Program-made: the position numbers and the translations under genes
Shown here: positions 52,291 to 60,422 of the stretch, piece after piece
Layout of the letters: each line of letters starts with the position of its first letter
Numbering within the stretch: position 1 is the stretch's first letter
Assembly: GCF_000931465.1 (NCBI RefSeq)
Contig: NZ_CP010892.1
Location: 3,123,388 to 3,187,387 of the forward strand
Direction of reading: 5' to 3'
Source: Pseudomonas sp. MRSN 12121
GTDB lineage: Bacteria > Pseudomonadota > Gammaproteobacteria > Pseudomonadales > Pseudomonadaceae
DNA length: 64,000 nt
Notes under the pieces: model-generated
What the model saw: the letters and a program-made list of their open reading frames with translations, nothing else
What the model was told of the DNA's origin: nothing
Database searches by the model: none

Positions 52291-52452
52291 ATGAACCGGA
52301 AAATCCCACAGGCCGCGGCCGCATCCAACCCTCAAGACCGTGAAGAAGTCCTCTTCAGCAAAGAAGAGCTGCTGGCCTTGAGCGACGCCATCAAGAAATC
52401 CAAGACCCGTGTTTCACAGACCAAGGCGGCGAGCTGCGCGTACCACCGTTGA
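52291..52452 (+). CDS. 53-residue precursor-like peptide
   Basis: I do not recognise this peptide. It has a strong AAGGAG site 7 bases before the ATG, a promoter upstream and a terminator-like hairpin right after it, so it is very likely a real, highly expressed gene. Residues 1-17 are Ala/Asn/Gln-rich; residues 18-36 (EEVLFSKEELLALSDAIKK) look like an amphipathic helix of the sort that serves as leader in RiPP precursors; residues 37-53 are basic and polar, with a single Cys at 49 in the ending ASCAYHR. There is no signal peptide and no double-Gly leader end. Context (modifying-type enzymes and an ABC protein downstream) suggests a precursor whose C-terminal part is modified; this is inference. 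Confidence 0.75.
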   Translation: MNRKIPQAAAASNPQDREEVLFSKEELLALSDAIKKSKTRVSQTKAASCAYHR

Positions 52453-52462
52453 TCTGACCCCG

Positions 52463-52492
52463 AAAAAGCAAGAAAGGACTTTCTTGCTTTTT
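52463..52492 (+). terminator. Perfect 14-bp hairpin with T-tract (attenuator) after the peptide gene
   Basis: AAAAAGCAAGAAAG is followed after two bases by its exact reverse complement CTTTCTTGCTTTTT, ten bases past the peptide stop. The right arm ends in five T, and a further TTTTT follows at about 52496. The A-rich left arm makes it work as a bidirectional-looking terminator. Since the next gene lies only 46 bases on with the same orientation and no clear promoter, partial read-through would give much more peptide mRNA than enzyme mRNA, a common arrangement for precursor peptides. Confidence 0.85.
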
Positions 52493-52538
52493 CACTTTTT
52501 GGGTAGTGAGCATTCAGTTGTCATCCAGGGAGGGGGAC

Positions 52539-54011
52539 ATGAGGGCGATTTTTGTCGGCCATCAAACGTGGCTGGTGGAACATGCAAGTACCAGGATTCT
52601 GATTGACCCGCTGTTGTGCGAAGACTTCGGTCTGGTCGACGAGCACCGGATCGAGATCTATCCGCCGCGCACTGTCGACGCCGCGGCCTTGTCCGATGTG
52701 GACCTGATTTTCCTCAGTCATGAACATTCCGATCATTTCGATATCCAGTCGTTGAACCTGCTGCCGCGTTCTGCCCGGTTCGTGGTCGGAGCGACCATCG
52801 TCGAACCGGTCAAGCAGTGCATTCGCGATCTCGGGTTCACCCTCACCGAAGTCAACGACAGCGCACCGATGCGCGTCGGCGACCTGAACCTGCGTTTCTA
52901 TCCGGCGGACCCGAAGACCGCCTTCTGGGAAAGCCGGGTGACCCAGGTGCATATCGAGGAAGCCGAACAGCCGCAAAATGGCATCTTCATCGCCGTGGAC
53001 GCCCTGGTGTCCGAGGTGTTCAAGGCCGATATCGTCGACGAACGCCTGGCTCCGCCGAAGCTGGTGATCGTTTCGAACAACTCCAGGGTGTCGCCGCCGG
53101 GCGCCTTTCAATCCCTGGAAAACTGGGGCAAGAATGCCAGCGATAGCAATCGCAAGGTCGGTCCGTTGGGGATCGGCGTGCTGAGCGCGGTGCTCACCAG
53201 CTACCTGGACGACTTTCCGGTGCAGCCCGAAAACATCGCGCTATGCGGCGGCGGTTTCATCAAGCGCCTGGGCGGCTTCGCCGCGTTCCCGTTTTCCGAC
53301 CAGCCAACCCTGAGCCGACTGGCCAACCGGCTCAGCCTGGACACCCACATCGTCGGCCTGTTGCCCGGCGAGGCTTTCGCCCTGGACCATCAGTCCGAGC
53401 TGCCGACGGCCATCGACTGGGTCCAGGTGGACAAGGTGCAGCACGCTTTGCTGATCGAGGAACTGGACCAGTTCATCGAGGCGCGCAAGAGCGTCGAAGT
53501 CGTGGCGTCGGTGCGCCCGGATGTTGCGGACGCCGAGCAATATGAGGTGCTGCTGCGACGTGCGGAAGCCGAACTGCAGCGCCTGGCGAAAAGCCTGATG
53601 CTGTTCATCACCGGGCGCAAGGCACTGGCGATGACCCATCACAAGGGCCGCAAGCTGGGGCCCAAACGCATCGTTTTCAGTTTCGCCTCCCGCGTCCTGG
53701 GACGTCGGGACAGCTATGGGTTGAACCTGATCAGCGGCCGCTTCGAGGCCGAGGCGCCAAGCTCGCTCGAATCCTTGTTGGCGGAGTATCCCTTTGGCGT
53801 CTCCTTGCCGCTGGTGGACTTCATCGGCATGGTCGAGGGCGATTTGCAGATCTGGGACATCGTGGGCGTTTCGGTGCAGTCCTGGTTCGAGAACGGCATC
53901 TTCGACGGCCTGATCCCATTCTTCTACAGCTACTACGGCGAGAACGGCAGCCCCGAACTGCTGGCGAAAATCATTGATCGCGCCATGCACAACCTGGAGG
54001 TGCGCCCATGA
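52539..54011 (+). CDS. MBL-fold metallohydrolase-like protein, intact metal motif
   Basis: A 490-residue protein. The N-terminal ~230 residues are a metallo-beta-lactamase fold of the UlaG/NAPE-PLD-like group: IFVGHQTWLVEHASTRILIDPLL, then SHEHSDHFD with the HxHxDH metal motif intact at 61-66. The C-terminal half lacks a known catalytic motif; its end (MVEGDLQIWDIVGVSVQSWFENGIFDGLIPFFYSYYGE) recalls the C-terminal domain of CMP-Neu5Ac hydroxylase-like MBL proteins. The downstream gene encodes a paralogue of the same layout. GGGAGGGGG precedes the ATG at 52539; the stop overlaps the next start (ATGA). Expected to act in the cytosol on the peptide or a small molecule, by inference. Confidence 0.75.
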   Translation: MRAIFVGHQTWLVEHASTRILIDPLLCEDFGLVDEHRIEIYPPRTVDAAALSDVDLIFLSHEHSDHFDIQSLNLLPRSARFVVGATIVEPVKQCIRDLGFTLTEVNDSAPMRVGDLNLRFYPADPKTAFWESRVTQVHIEEAEQPQNGIFIAVDALVSEVFKADIVDERLAPPKLVIVSNNSRVSPPGAFQSLENWGKNASDSNRKVGPLGIGVLSAVLTSYLDDFPVQPENIALCGGGFIKRLGGFAAFPFSDQPTLSRLANRLSLDTHIVGLLPGEAFALDHQSELPTAIDWVQVDKVQHALLIEELDQFIEARKSVEVVASVRPDVADAEQYEVLLRRAEAELQRLAKSLMLFITGRKALAMTHHKGRKLGPKRIVFSFASRVLGRRDSYGLNLISGRFEAEAPSSLESLLAEYPFGVSLPLVDFIGMVEGDLQIWDIVGVSVQSWFENGIFDGLIPFFYSYYGENGSPELLAKIIDRAMHNLEVRP

Positions 54012-55396
54012 AGCTGACCCTGATCGGCCACGAAAGCTGGTCGTTGCAGGCGGACGATACTCATGTGCTGATCGACCCTGTATTGGGGCGCGGCTTCGGT
54101 TCCGACACCGATCGGCAGTTCGCCATTGTCCCGGCGCGCAACATCGACCTGCAGCGTATGCCCGCGGTGGATGGCATCGTCTTGACCACCGAGCATCTGC
54201 AGCACTTCAACCCGGTTTCCCTGCGCTGCCTGCAGGCAGACCATGGGCATTTGCTCAAGCACAAGGTGGTGTATGTCCCGGAACTGTTTCCGGGGGCGGC
54301 CGAGGCGATTGTCCGCGCCTGCGGCTACGAGGTGCGGCGGATCGATGCCCAGACCGAGTTCGCCATCGGCTCGCTGAGCCTGCGTTTCTACATGCCTCAC
54401 ACCGACGTGCTGTTCTGGGACAGCCGGGTGGCATCGCTGCATGTCCAGCAAGGCCATGATGCGCTGTTCATCCAGTCCGATACGCGCATCGCCGATGGCT
54501 ACTTCGCCGATGTCAACAGCGGCGCCGTCGCCTGGCCGCAGGTCATGGTGATGACCAATAATTTCCAGGGCAGCGGGGGGCAGGGGCCGATCGGCCTGGA
54601 CAACCTGCTGCCGGTGCCCGACCAGCGCTATACCCGGGTTTCCGGGCTGCGCCTGCTGGATGAAATCGTGCACAAGCCGATGCGCCGGCTGAACCAGGTC
54701 CCGACGCTGATCCTGGCGGGCAATGGTTACCGCGATCCCCTCGGCAAGATGCACCAGCCCTGGTCGAACCTGGAGCTGGCGCAGATCAGCAACGAGCTGT
54801 CATTGCTGCGGGCCGTGCATTCCCTGGCACCCGGAGAAAGCTTCGACGTGGCCCAGGCCCGGCCCGGCGCGCCGGTGGACTGGATCGGCGCTCTGCGGGA
54901 GCAAGTCGAGGCGATGCCGGCCCAGGGCCGCAGCCGTCGGGTCGGCCTCGATGCGGAACAGATCAAGGCCCATCTCGATGAAATGGCCAGGACTTGGCTG
55001 ATCACCCGCTACGGGCAGGTGCTGATGACCCAGGGCGATTACCTGGGGCGCGCCATCGGCCCGTGCCGCGCGGTGTTGCAATTGACCCGCGAGAACGCCG
55101 AGACCCGGCAGTGGCTGCTGGATGTCTCCAGGGTCGAGTTCGTCGAGGTGGCGGACGAGGGCGCGGGTGCGATCAAGCGCTATCCCTATGGCATCCGGGT
55201 CGACTATGAGGATTTCTGTCGACTGATCCTCGGCGAACTGCAGATCTGGGAATTGCTCAACCTGTCGGCGTCGCAGTGGTATGTCTGCGACCGCTACGAC
55301 AGCCCCCTGGCGTTCTGGCTCGAGTATTACAACGAGCAGGTGGACTACGCACGCGCCTTGCGCAGTTATGAAATGTCCTTGGCGACCGCGTCATGA
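54008..55396 (+). CDS. MBL-fold paralogue with degenerate metal site
   Basis: A 462-residue paralogue of the preceding protein, collinear over its length: LTLIGHESWSLQADDTHVLIDPVLGRGFG matches the same N-terminal strands, and ILGELQIWELLNLSASQWYVCDRYDSPLAFWLEYYNE matches the same C-terminal domain. The metal motif reads TTEHLQHFN where the partner reads SHEHSDHFD: at positions 61, 65 and 68 His, Asp and Asp have become Thr, Gln and Asn, with only His63 and His66 left. It is therefore probably not a metallohydrolase and may pair with the active copy or bind substrate. Overlaps of four bases at both ends show strict translational coupling. Confidence 0.72.
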   Translation: MKLTLIGHESWSLQADDTHVLIDPVLGRGFGSDTDRQFAIVPARNIDLQRMPAVDGIVLTTEHLQHFNPVSLRCLQADHGHLLKHKVVYVPELFPGAAEAIVRACGYEVRRIDAQTEFAIGSLSLRFYMPHTDVLFWDSRVASLHVQQGHDALFIQSDTRIADGYFADVNSGAVAWPQVMVMTNNFQGSGGQGPIGLDNLLPVPDQRYTRVSGLRLLDEIVHKPMRRLNQVPTLILAGNGYRDPLGKMHQPWSNLELAQISNELSLLRAVHSLAPGESFDVAQARPGAPVDWIGALREQVEAMPAQGRSRRVGLDAEQIKAHLDEMARTWLITRYGQVLMTQGDYLGRAIGPCRAVLQLTRENAETRQWLLDVSRVEFVEVADEGAGAIKRYPYGIRVDYEDFCRLILGELQIWELLNLSASQWYVCDRYDSPLAFWLEYYNEQVDYARALRSYEMSLATAS

Positions 55397-56178
55397 GCGC
55401 TCGCAGCGTCTTTGCCCATGTGCACCTGGAAAGCCTGGACGAGGTCCAGGTCCAGGTTCGCCGGCAGGTCCTTGGCGAGCTTCTGGCGGGGCGCTATCAG
55501 CTCCTGCTGGTGCTCGGCCAGTCGAGCAAATCCCTGGTCTGCTCCGGTCGTTGCATGAGCTCCGGCGAGCCGGTGGTGATCAAGCGTTATTTCGACGAGG
55601 CGGCCTATGCCGCGGAAGTCAGTGGCTACCTGCTGTTTCGCACCGGCCCGATCGTTCGGTTGCTGCATCAGGATGCCCGGCACCAGGTGCTGGTGCTGGA
55701 GCAGGTCCAGGGTCGTTTACCCCGGGCGCAGGACCTGCCTGAGGTGATCGCCGCCTATGCGGCGATGCATGCCGCGGCGTTGCGGAACGTCCAGATAGCC
55801 ATGGGGCAGCGCAGCTCAGCGGAGTTTCCCGATCCTTGCCTGTCTTCCCGCTGCCATTTCCCTCCCTTCGACCTGCAGGGCATCAGCGTCGGTGACTGCA
55901 AGCCGGAGCACCTGCCGATCACTGGGCAGGGCGTGCGCATCCTCGACCTGGAAACCCATTCTCTGCAGCGCAGCGTATGGTTCGACATCCTGTCCCTGGG
56001 GTGTTGCGTAGGGGAGGCCGCCGATTTCTCGCGGAACCTGGAGAAATGGGTGGCCCATTACTGCGCATGCCGGGGGATCCCCGCCCACTACTACGATCAG
56101 CAGAAAATCCGGGCCTGCCTGCAGCGGGTGCAGGCACTGAAACCGGGCCTGGTGTATTGCGAGGAGGCAATGCCGTGA
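55393..56178 (+). CDS. Kinase/phosphotransferase-like protein, degenerate catalytic loop
   Basis: A 261-residue protein with a protein-kinase/APH-like fold by pattern. A nucleotide-binding Lys is likely in EPVVIKRYFDEAAYAAEV (Lys64), hinge-like VLVLEQVQGRLP follows near 100, the catalytic loop reads VGDCKPEHLPI (166-176) in place of H-x-D-x-K-P-x-N or HGD-x4-N, and the metal Asp is in RILDLETHS (Asp185). Asp168 and Lys170 remain while the loop Asn is His. Activity could be retained or lost; a role in phosphorylating the peptide or a pathway intermediate is possible. Nine Cys in the C-terminal half are unusual. Start and stop overlap neighbours by four bases. Confidence 0.6.
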   Translation: MSARSVFAHVHLESLDEVQVQVRRQVLGELLAGRYQLLLVLGQSSKSLVCSGRCMSSGEPVVIKRYFDEAAYAAEVSGYLLFRTGPIVRLLHQDARHQVLVLEQVQGRLPRAQDLPEVIAAYAAMHAAALRNVQIAMGQRSSAEFPDPCLSSRCHFPPFDLQGISVGDCKPEHLPITGQGVRILDLETHSLQRSVWFDILSLGCCVGEAADFSRNLEKWVAHYCACRGIPAHYYDQQKIRACLQRVQALKPGLVYCEEAMP

Positions 56179-58991
56179 AGTGGATGTACTGTTTTACCCC
56201 GGCATTGCACTATCGGACGGCCGTGCGCCCCGAGGGGCGAGCCTTCGCCGACGGCTTTTTCGGCCTCGCCTTCAGCCTCTCGCCCTGGGCGATCGGCGCC
56301 TATGTGCTGGTGTCGTTATTGCAATATTGCGTGCCGCTGTTGTTCATCTACCGGTTGAGCACCCTGGTGGCGAGCGAAGGCGGTGCCCAGGTCGCCTTGG
56401 CGGACACCCTATTACTGGGGCTGCTGGCCATCGGCGGGTTCCTGCTGGTGGTGAGCGAGCTCAACCTGGAACGTTATCTGTCCCTGAGGCTGTGCCGCGA
56501 GTTCGAGCGCCTGTTGGCGCGCAAGATGCAGCAGCGGGTGGAGGTGGCGGTGCTGGAACGGGTGGTGTCGCGGGATTTCAGCGTCATTCTCGACGGTATC
56601 GGCGCCAGCGTTAACCTGCTGGCGATTCCACTGTTCCTGGTGCTCTCGATCCTCCTGGCGTTGCTGGTCTTTGGCTCCGCGGGGTTCTGGGCCGTCGCGG
56701 TAATCGGGGTCTTCCTGCCGCTGTCTTATCTGCTGTCCAGTCTCGCCGACCGCAATTACCAGCGGATCATGGACCGGACGGCGCAGCGCATCGAACAGTG
56801 TTCGATATGGCTGCGTGAAGGCCCATGGCTCAAGCAGTTCGCTGACCGAAGTGCTGTGCAGGGCATCGAGCGCACCCTGGCTGGCGAACGCTCCCTGCGT
56901 AACCTGGATACGCTGTTGCGCGGCGCCGACAGCTACATCGTCGGGTTCGGCCGCTTGGTTCCCTTTGTCCTGCTGGGGCTGCTGGGTACCTCGGAAGCGG
57001 CGCTGGCCTGGGACGGGGCGATTTTCTGGCTGAGCATTCCGCTGTTGTCGGCGGTGCTCGCACTGCCCCGGTCCTATGTGAGCTACAAGGCCGTCGGCCG
57101 TTCCCTGGCAGCGCTCAATGGCCTTTACCAGAACTCTTCCCAGCATCCGGGGTTGCCGTCCGTTGCCGTTGAGCAGCCCCCCGCGGTGATCGACTTCGAT
57201 GTCGACTGGCCAATCTGGCCGGCGGCGCTGGTCGAACTGATTCCGGGGGGGCCGCAGAATCAGAGCGAGGAATTGGGGGTGCTGCTGCGGGTATTCCGGT
57301 TGGTGCCCGAGCTGGGGCAGGATCCGCAACGGGTGCTGTGGCTGCCCATCGAGCTGGACGGCAAGAACCTCTCTGCGGGTCAGCGGCTGCGCCTGCAACT
57401 GCTGCGCGGGGTGTTCCTGGCGCAGGCCCAGGACAAGATCCTCAATATCGACCATGACTTCTCGGCACTGGACGCTGCGGCTGCGCAGGCGGTGAAACAG
57501 GCCTTGAGCGAGTTGTCCTGGGTGAGCTTCAGCCCTGCGGCGGCGCAGGCGATTGACGGGCGCGAGGCCGTTCCGACGATGATTGGCGAGCGCAGCGCTC
57601 CGGCATCGTCGACGAGCGACCCGGCGCACGCGCGTTTGCGCCTGGGCGAGCTGTTCAGGTCGTGCGGCTGGGGCGTGCTGATGCTGCTCGTGCCGGCGTC
57701 GATGATGAGCTATGCGGCCAACCTGACCTTGCCGCAAGCCGGTTTCTCGCCCTTGCAGGTGTTGCTGTATGCCGTGGCCGGGGTGGCGGCGGGCATCGCG
57801 GCCGGGCTGTTTATCGAGAACCTGTTGCGCCGCCGGTTTTCGCTGTTATTCCTCGCCGGCCTGCGGGATGTCCGGGCCGGCAGCCTGGTGGATGCACTGC
57901 AAGTGGTCTCGCGGGATATCACCACGACTTTCGAACGCATTGCCTGGTACAGCCATGACATCGCCTGGATCCTCGCGCTGCTGTTGTGCAACGTGGTGGC
58001 GTTGTGGATGGGCTTCGGTCTGTTCGGTATGGCCGTGGCGTCGCTGTTCGGCGGGCTGCTGGCGGTGTTGTACCGGTTATCGATCAACGAGCTGTACCGG
58101 ACGCGAGTGGAGAGCGTCGAAGGCTTCGACTCCCTGCTGCGTTCGGCCCATGTGGCGTTTTCCATCTCCCGGGCCGGCGGTACGGGCTTCGAGCGTCTGG
58201 GCGACTGGCTGGCGCTGACCCAGCGCGGCGCCATCGCCGACGGCCTCAAGCATTTCTACACCACGCGGATGCGCAGCGTGATCACCCGCACGGTCACGGC
58301 GGCCAGTTGCACCTTGCTCAGCGACCTGGTGATTGTCCTGGTGGTATTACTTGGCAGCCTTTACCGCACCAGCGATTCGGCCTTTGTGCTCGCGGTCACT
58401 GCCTTGCTGCTGGTGCGTTCCGATCTGGCGAATGTGTTCCTGGCCATTACCGGCTTCAAGTCGCAGTCGGTGTCGGTGGCGCGCCTGCAGCGCTTTGCCC
58501 GGCGCAAAAACTCGGTGGCCGTGGCGCTTGCCGGGCAGAGCCTGGAGATCGCGCCCTTCGTCGCCCAACGCGCCTACCGAGGCCTGAGCCTGGAGCGAGG
58601 CCGCCTGTATTCGCTGTCGGGGCATTCCGGTTCCGGCAAAAGCGAGTACCTCAAGGGCGTGGCCGGCATCACCGAGGTGACCACGGAAAATACGGGGGCG
58701 CGGCAGGCTTCGGCGCCGATCCGCTATTACCTGGATCGCAACACCCTTGCGCTGCTCGGCGGCGAACCGGGGGGCAGTGGCTGGCTGGAGACCTGGCTCG
58801 ACGACTTGCCCGGCGACAACCATCATCTGCTGTTGCTGGACGAGCTGTTCGGCACCCTGGGCGCCGAACAACTGGCCGAGCGCCTGCAAGCGTTGCACCG
58901 CTACGTCGAGCGTTCGGGCAACACCCTGGTGCTGGTGGACCATCGTTGCCGCCTGGAACATGACATCGAGCTCGGCGCGCTGGCCCACTGA
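56175..58991 (+). CDS. Double-length ABC transporter-like protein with two reduced NBDs
   Basis: A 938-residue fusion of two ABC-exporter halves in the inner membrane. Half 1: hydrophobic segments at about 36-60, 77-95, 145-190 and 260-300, then a short NBD (about 335-460) with an ABC signature LSAGQ (399-403) and Walker-B-like KILNIDHD, but no Walker A and His for the catalytic Glu. Half 2: segments at about 497-545, 590-632 and 715-750, then a short NBD (785-938) with Walker A GHSGSGKS (816-823), Walker B LLLLDE (885-890) and H-loop VDH (921-923), but no recognisable signature. Together they could form one complete composite ATP site. No C39 peptidase domain. GTG start overlapping the kinase-like stop (GTGA), with GAGGAGG 8 bases upstream. 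Confidence 0.75.
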   Translation: MKWMYCFTPALHYRTAVRPEGRAFADGFFGLAFSLSPWAIGAYVLVSLLQYCVPLLFIYRLSTLVASEGGAQVALADTLLLGLLAIGGFLLVVSELNLERYLSLRLCREFERLLARKMQQRVEVAVLERVVSRDFSVILDGIGASVNLLAIPLFLVLSILLALLVFGSAGFWAVAVIGVFLPLSYLLSSLADRNYQRIMDRTAQRIEQCSIWLREGPWLKQFADRSAVQGIERTLAGERSLRNLDTLLRGADSYIVGFGRLVPFVLLGLLGTSEAALAWDGAIFWLSIPLLSAVLALPRSYVSYKAVGRSLAALNGLYQNSSQHPGLPSVAVEQPPAVIDFDVDWPIWPAALVELIPGGPQNQSEELGVLLRVFRLVPELGQDPQRVLWLPIELDGKNLSAGQRLRLQLLRGVFLAQAQDKILNIDHDFSALDAAAAQAVKQALSELSWVSFSPAAAQAIDGREAVPTMIGERSAPASSTSDPAHARLRLGELFRSCGWGVLMLLVPASMMSYAANLTLPQAGFSPLQVLLYAVAGVAAGIAAGLFIENLLRRRFSLLFLAGLRDVRAGSLVDALQVVSRDITTTFERIAWYSHDIAWILALLLCNVVALWMGFGLFGMAVASLFGGLLAVLYRLSINELYRTRVESVEGFDSLLRSAHVAFSISRAGGTGFERLGDWLALTQRGAIADGLKHFYTTRMRSVITRTVTAASCTLLSDLVIVLVVLLGSLYRTSDSAFVLAVTALLLVRSDLANVFLAITGFKSQSVSVARLQRFARRKNSVAVALAGQSLEIAPFVAQRAYRGLSLERGRLYSLSGHSGSGKSEYLKGVAGITEVTTENTGARQASAPIRYYLDRNTLALLGGEPGGSGWLETWLDDLPGDNHHLLLLDELFGTLGAEQLAERLQALHRYVERSGNTLVLVDHRCRLEHDIELGALAH

Positions 58992-59014
58992 CCGCCCGGA
59001 GCAAGGACATACTC

Positions 59015-59809
59015 ATGGATGAGCCGATTCTGTACCTGGGCGACCGGGGCTTTCTCAAGCGTTATGGCAGCCCTTACTCGGCGCGGCAGGTCCAGGCGAT
59101 CACCCGCCGAGTGCTGGCCGGCTCCGGCCTGGGCCTGGCCAGCGGCGACTGGCCCACGGCCAGGGCGGTCAGCAACGCTCTGGGCGCGGGGGCGCCAGCG
59201 CGGCATATCTATCACTCGCGGTTTCTGCTGCGGGTGACCGAGCTGGCCACCGGGCAGGGCGTCAGTGTCCGTCAGGTCCAGGCCAACCCGGCGTTCTATT
59301 ACCACGCACCTGGCTACGCCTTCGTTGCCGATGAGCAGCAAATTGCCGAGGACATCGAGATTATCCGCTGCTGTCGGCCCGGCCTGGTGACCCTGGGGGG
59401 CGACTGGCTGGATATCTTGCTTGCCCGCCAGGAGCACGCCTTGCTCAACACAATTCTGGAACAGATGGAGGCGGTGATTCCGGCGGCCTCGAGGATTCTC
59501 CTGGGTTTCCACCCCAGCGACGGCTTCCTGCAGCTGCTGAGGACGCGTGCGTTCAGCGGCGCCGCGGTGCCGGTCAACCTGCTGAATATCCAATGCGCCA
59601 CGTACAGCGACTACCTGCGCCGGATCCAGGCCCGGTCCCGGCTGTACGCCCTGCATTGCCTGGCCGGCGGCGATATCCCCCTGAAACCCGCGCTGGACTA
59701 TGCCTTCCACCACAGGCGGGTCGACGCTTGTATCGTCGGCGCCACCCGTTTGGAGCACATCAAGGCCCTGGCGGCCTGCGAGGCTGGCTTCAGGAGTTCG
59801 ACGAGATGA
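59015..59809 (+). CDS. Aldo/keto reductase-like TIM-barrel protein
   Basis: A 264-residue protein. The C-terminal part HCLAGGD...LDYAFHHRRVDACIVGATRLEHIKALAA (214-254) matches the end of aldo-keto reductases, where the phosphate of NADPH is bound; the early GSGLGLASGDWPTARAVSNALGAG region fits the start of the barrel. The AKR tetrad (Asp-Tyr-Lys-His) cannot be assigned, and the protein is about 40-50 residues shorter than typical AKRs, so it may not be a normal reductase. It follows the ABC gene by 23 bases (AAGGA site) and overlaps the next gene by four. Confidence 0.55.
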   Translation: MDEPILYLGDRGFLKRYGSPYSARQVQAITRRVLAGSGLGLASGDWPTARAVSNALGAGAPARHIYHSRFLLRVTELATGQGVSVRQVQANPAFYYHAPGYAFVADEQQIAEDIEIIRCCRPGLVTLGGDWLDILLARQEHALLNTILEQMEAVIPAASRILLGFHPSDGFLQLLRTRAFSGAAVPVNLLNIQCATYSDYLRRIQARSRLYALHCLAGGDIPLKPALDYAFHHRRVDACIVGATRLEHIKALAACEAGFRSSTR

Positions 59810-60366
59810 ATGTGATTCTCATGCGCCGCGCTCGGCAGCTCGATGAGGCGTTGTTGCGGCACCATCTGCAGACCCTGCAGAGCGCCCACAGCGACCTGCT
59901 GGTGCTGTCCGGTCAATCGTCCTGTTATGCCCCGGTGCTGGCCCTGGCCGACAGCCTGGAGATCCAGACGCTGGTCCTCGGGCAGGAGTTCTACGACCCG
60001 CAGCAGGTCTATGGCGCCCGCAAGATGGACTGGCTGTTCGACCCCTATGCATCTCGTGACGGCGGCCTGAGCTTGAACACCATCTTTCATGCGTTCGCCA
60101 TCGAGCTGGAAGCCATTCTCGGCCGCCACCCCGAGCGAACGTTGGTGATCTACCTCGACCAGTTGCTGCTGGAAATCGCCCACTGCGTCCTTGCCGGCCT
60201 GCCCATGCAGGCGTTGCAGGGCTTTTCGTTGTACCTCGAAGAGTTGTCTATCGCGATCCTGGCCAGGGTCCCGTTCAAGGGCGGGTTCCAGACCCTATTG
60301 CTGAAGTCGAATGTCACCCCGGCGCAGGCGTTCGTCGGCCGGCCCGAGTTGAAACTGGTGAGGTGA
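59806..60366 (+). CDS. Histidine-phosphatase-like protein lacking catalytic His (putative)
   Basis: A 186-residue protein. The order of elements fits the histidine phosphatase (phosphoglycerate mutase-like) fold: MNVILMRRARQ at the start where enzymes have LxRHGE/A, then SDLLVLSGQSSCYAPVLALADSL where they have a SSPLxRAxxTA block, and HPERTLVIYLDQLLLEIAHCVLAGLP where they have the second catalytic His (VxSHG) before a helix. In both places His is absent (RRA at 7-9, YLDQ at 116-119). If the fold call is right it is a non-catalytic member. Coupled to the AKR-like gene by ATGA with AGGAG upstream. Confidence 0.45.
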   Translation: MNVILMRRARQLDEALLRHHLQTLQSAHSDLLVLSGQSSCYAPVLALADSLEIQTLVLGQEFYDPQQVYGARKMDWLFDPYASRDGGLSLNTIFHAFAIELEAILGRHPERTLVIYLDQLLLEIAHCVLAGLPMQALQGFSLYLEELSIAILARVPFKGGFQTLLLKSNVTPAQAFVGRPELKLVR

Positions 60367-60422
60367 CGCCGCCCCATCGGCGTGTTCGCCAAATCCATCC
60401 CGAGAAGAGAAAAGGAGTGTTC

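Noticed and set aside
52291..52452. Peptide as a class II bacteriocin/microcin with double-Gly leader, or a Nif11/nitrile-hydratase-type leader
   Set aside because: There is no GG/GA cleavage site, no C39 peptidase in the ABC protein, and no similarity to the long Nif11 or NHLP leaders.
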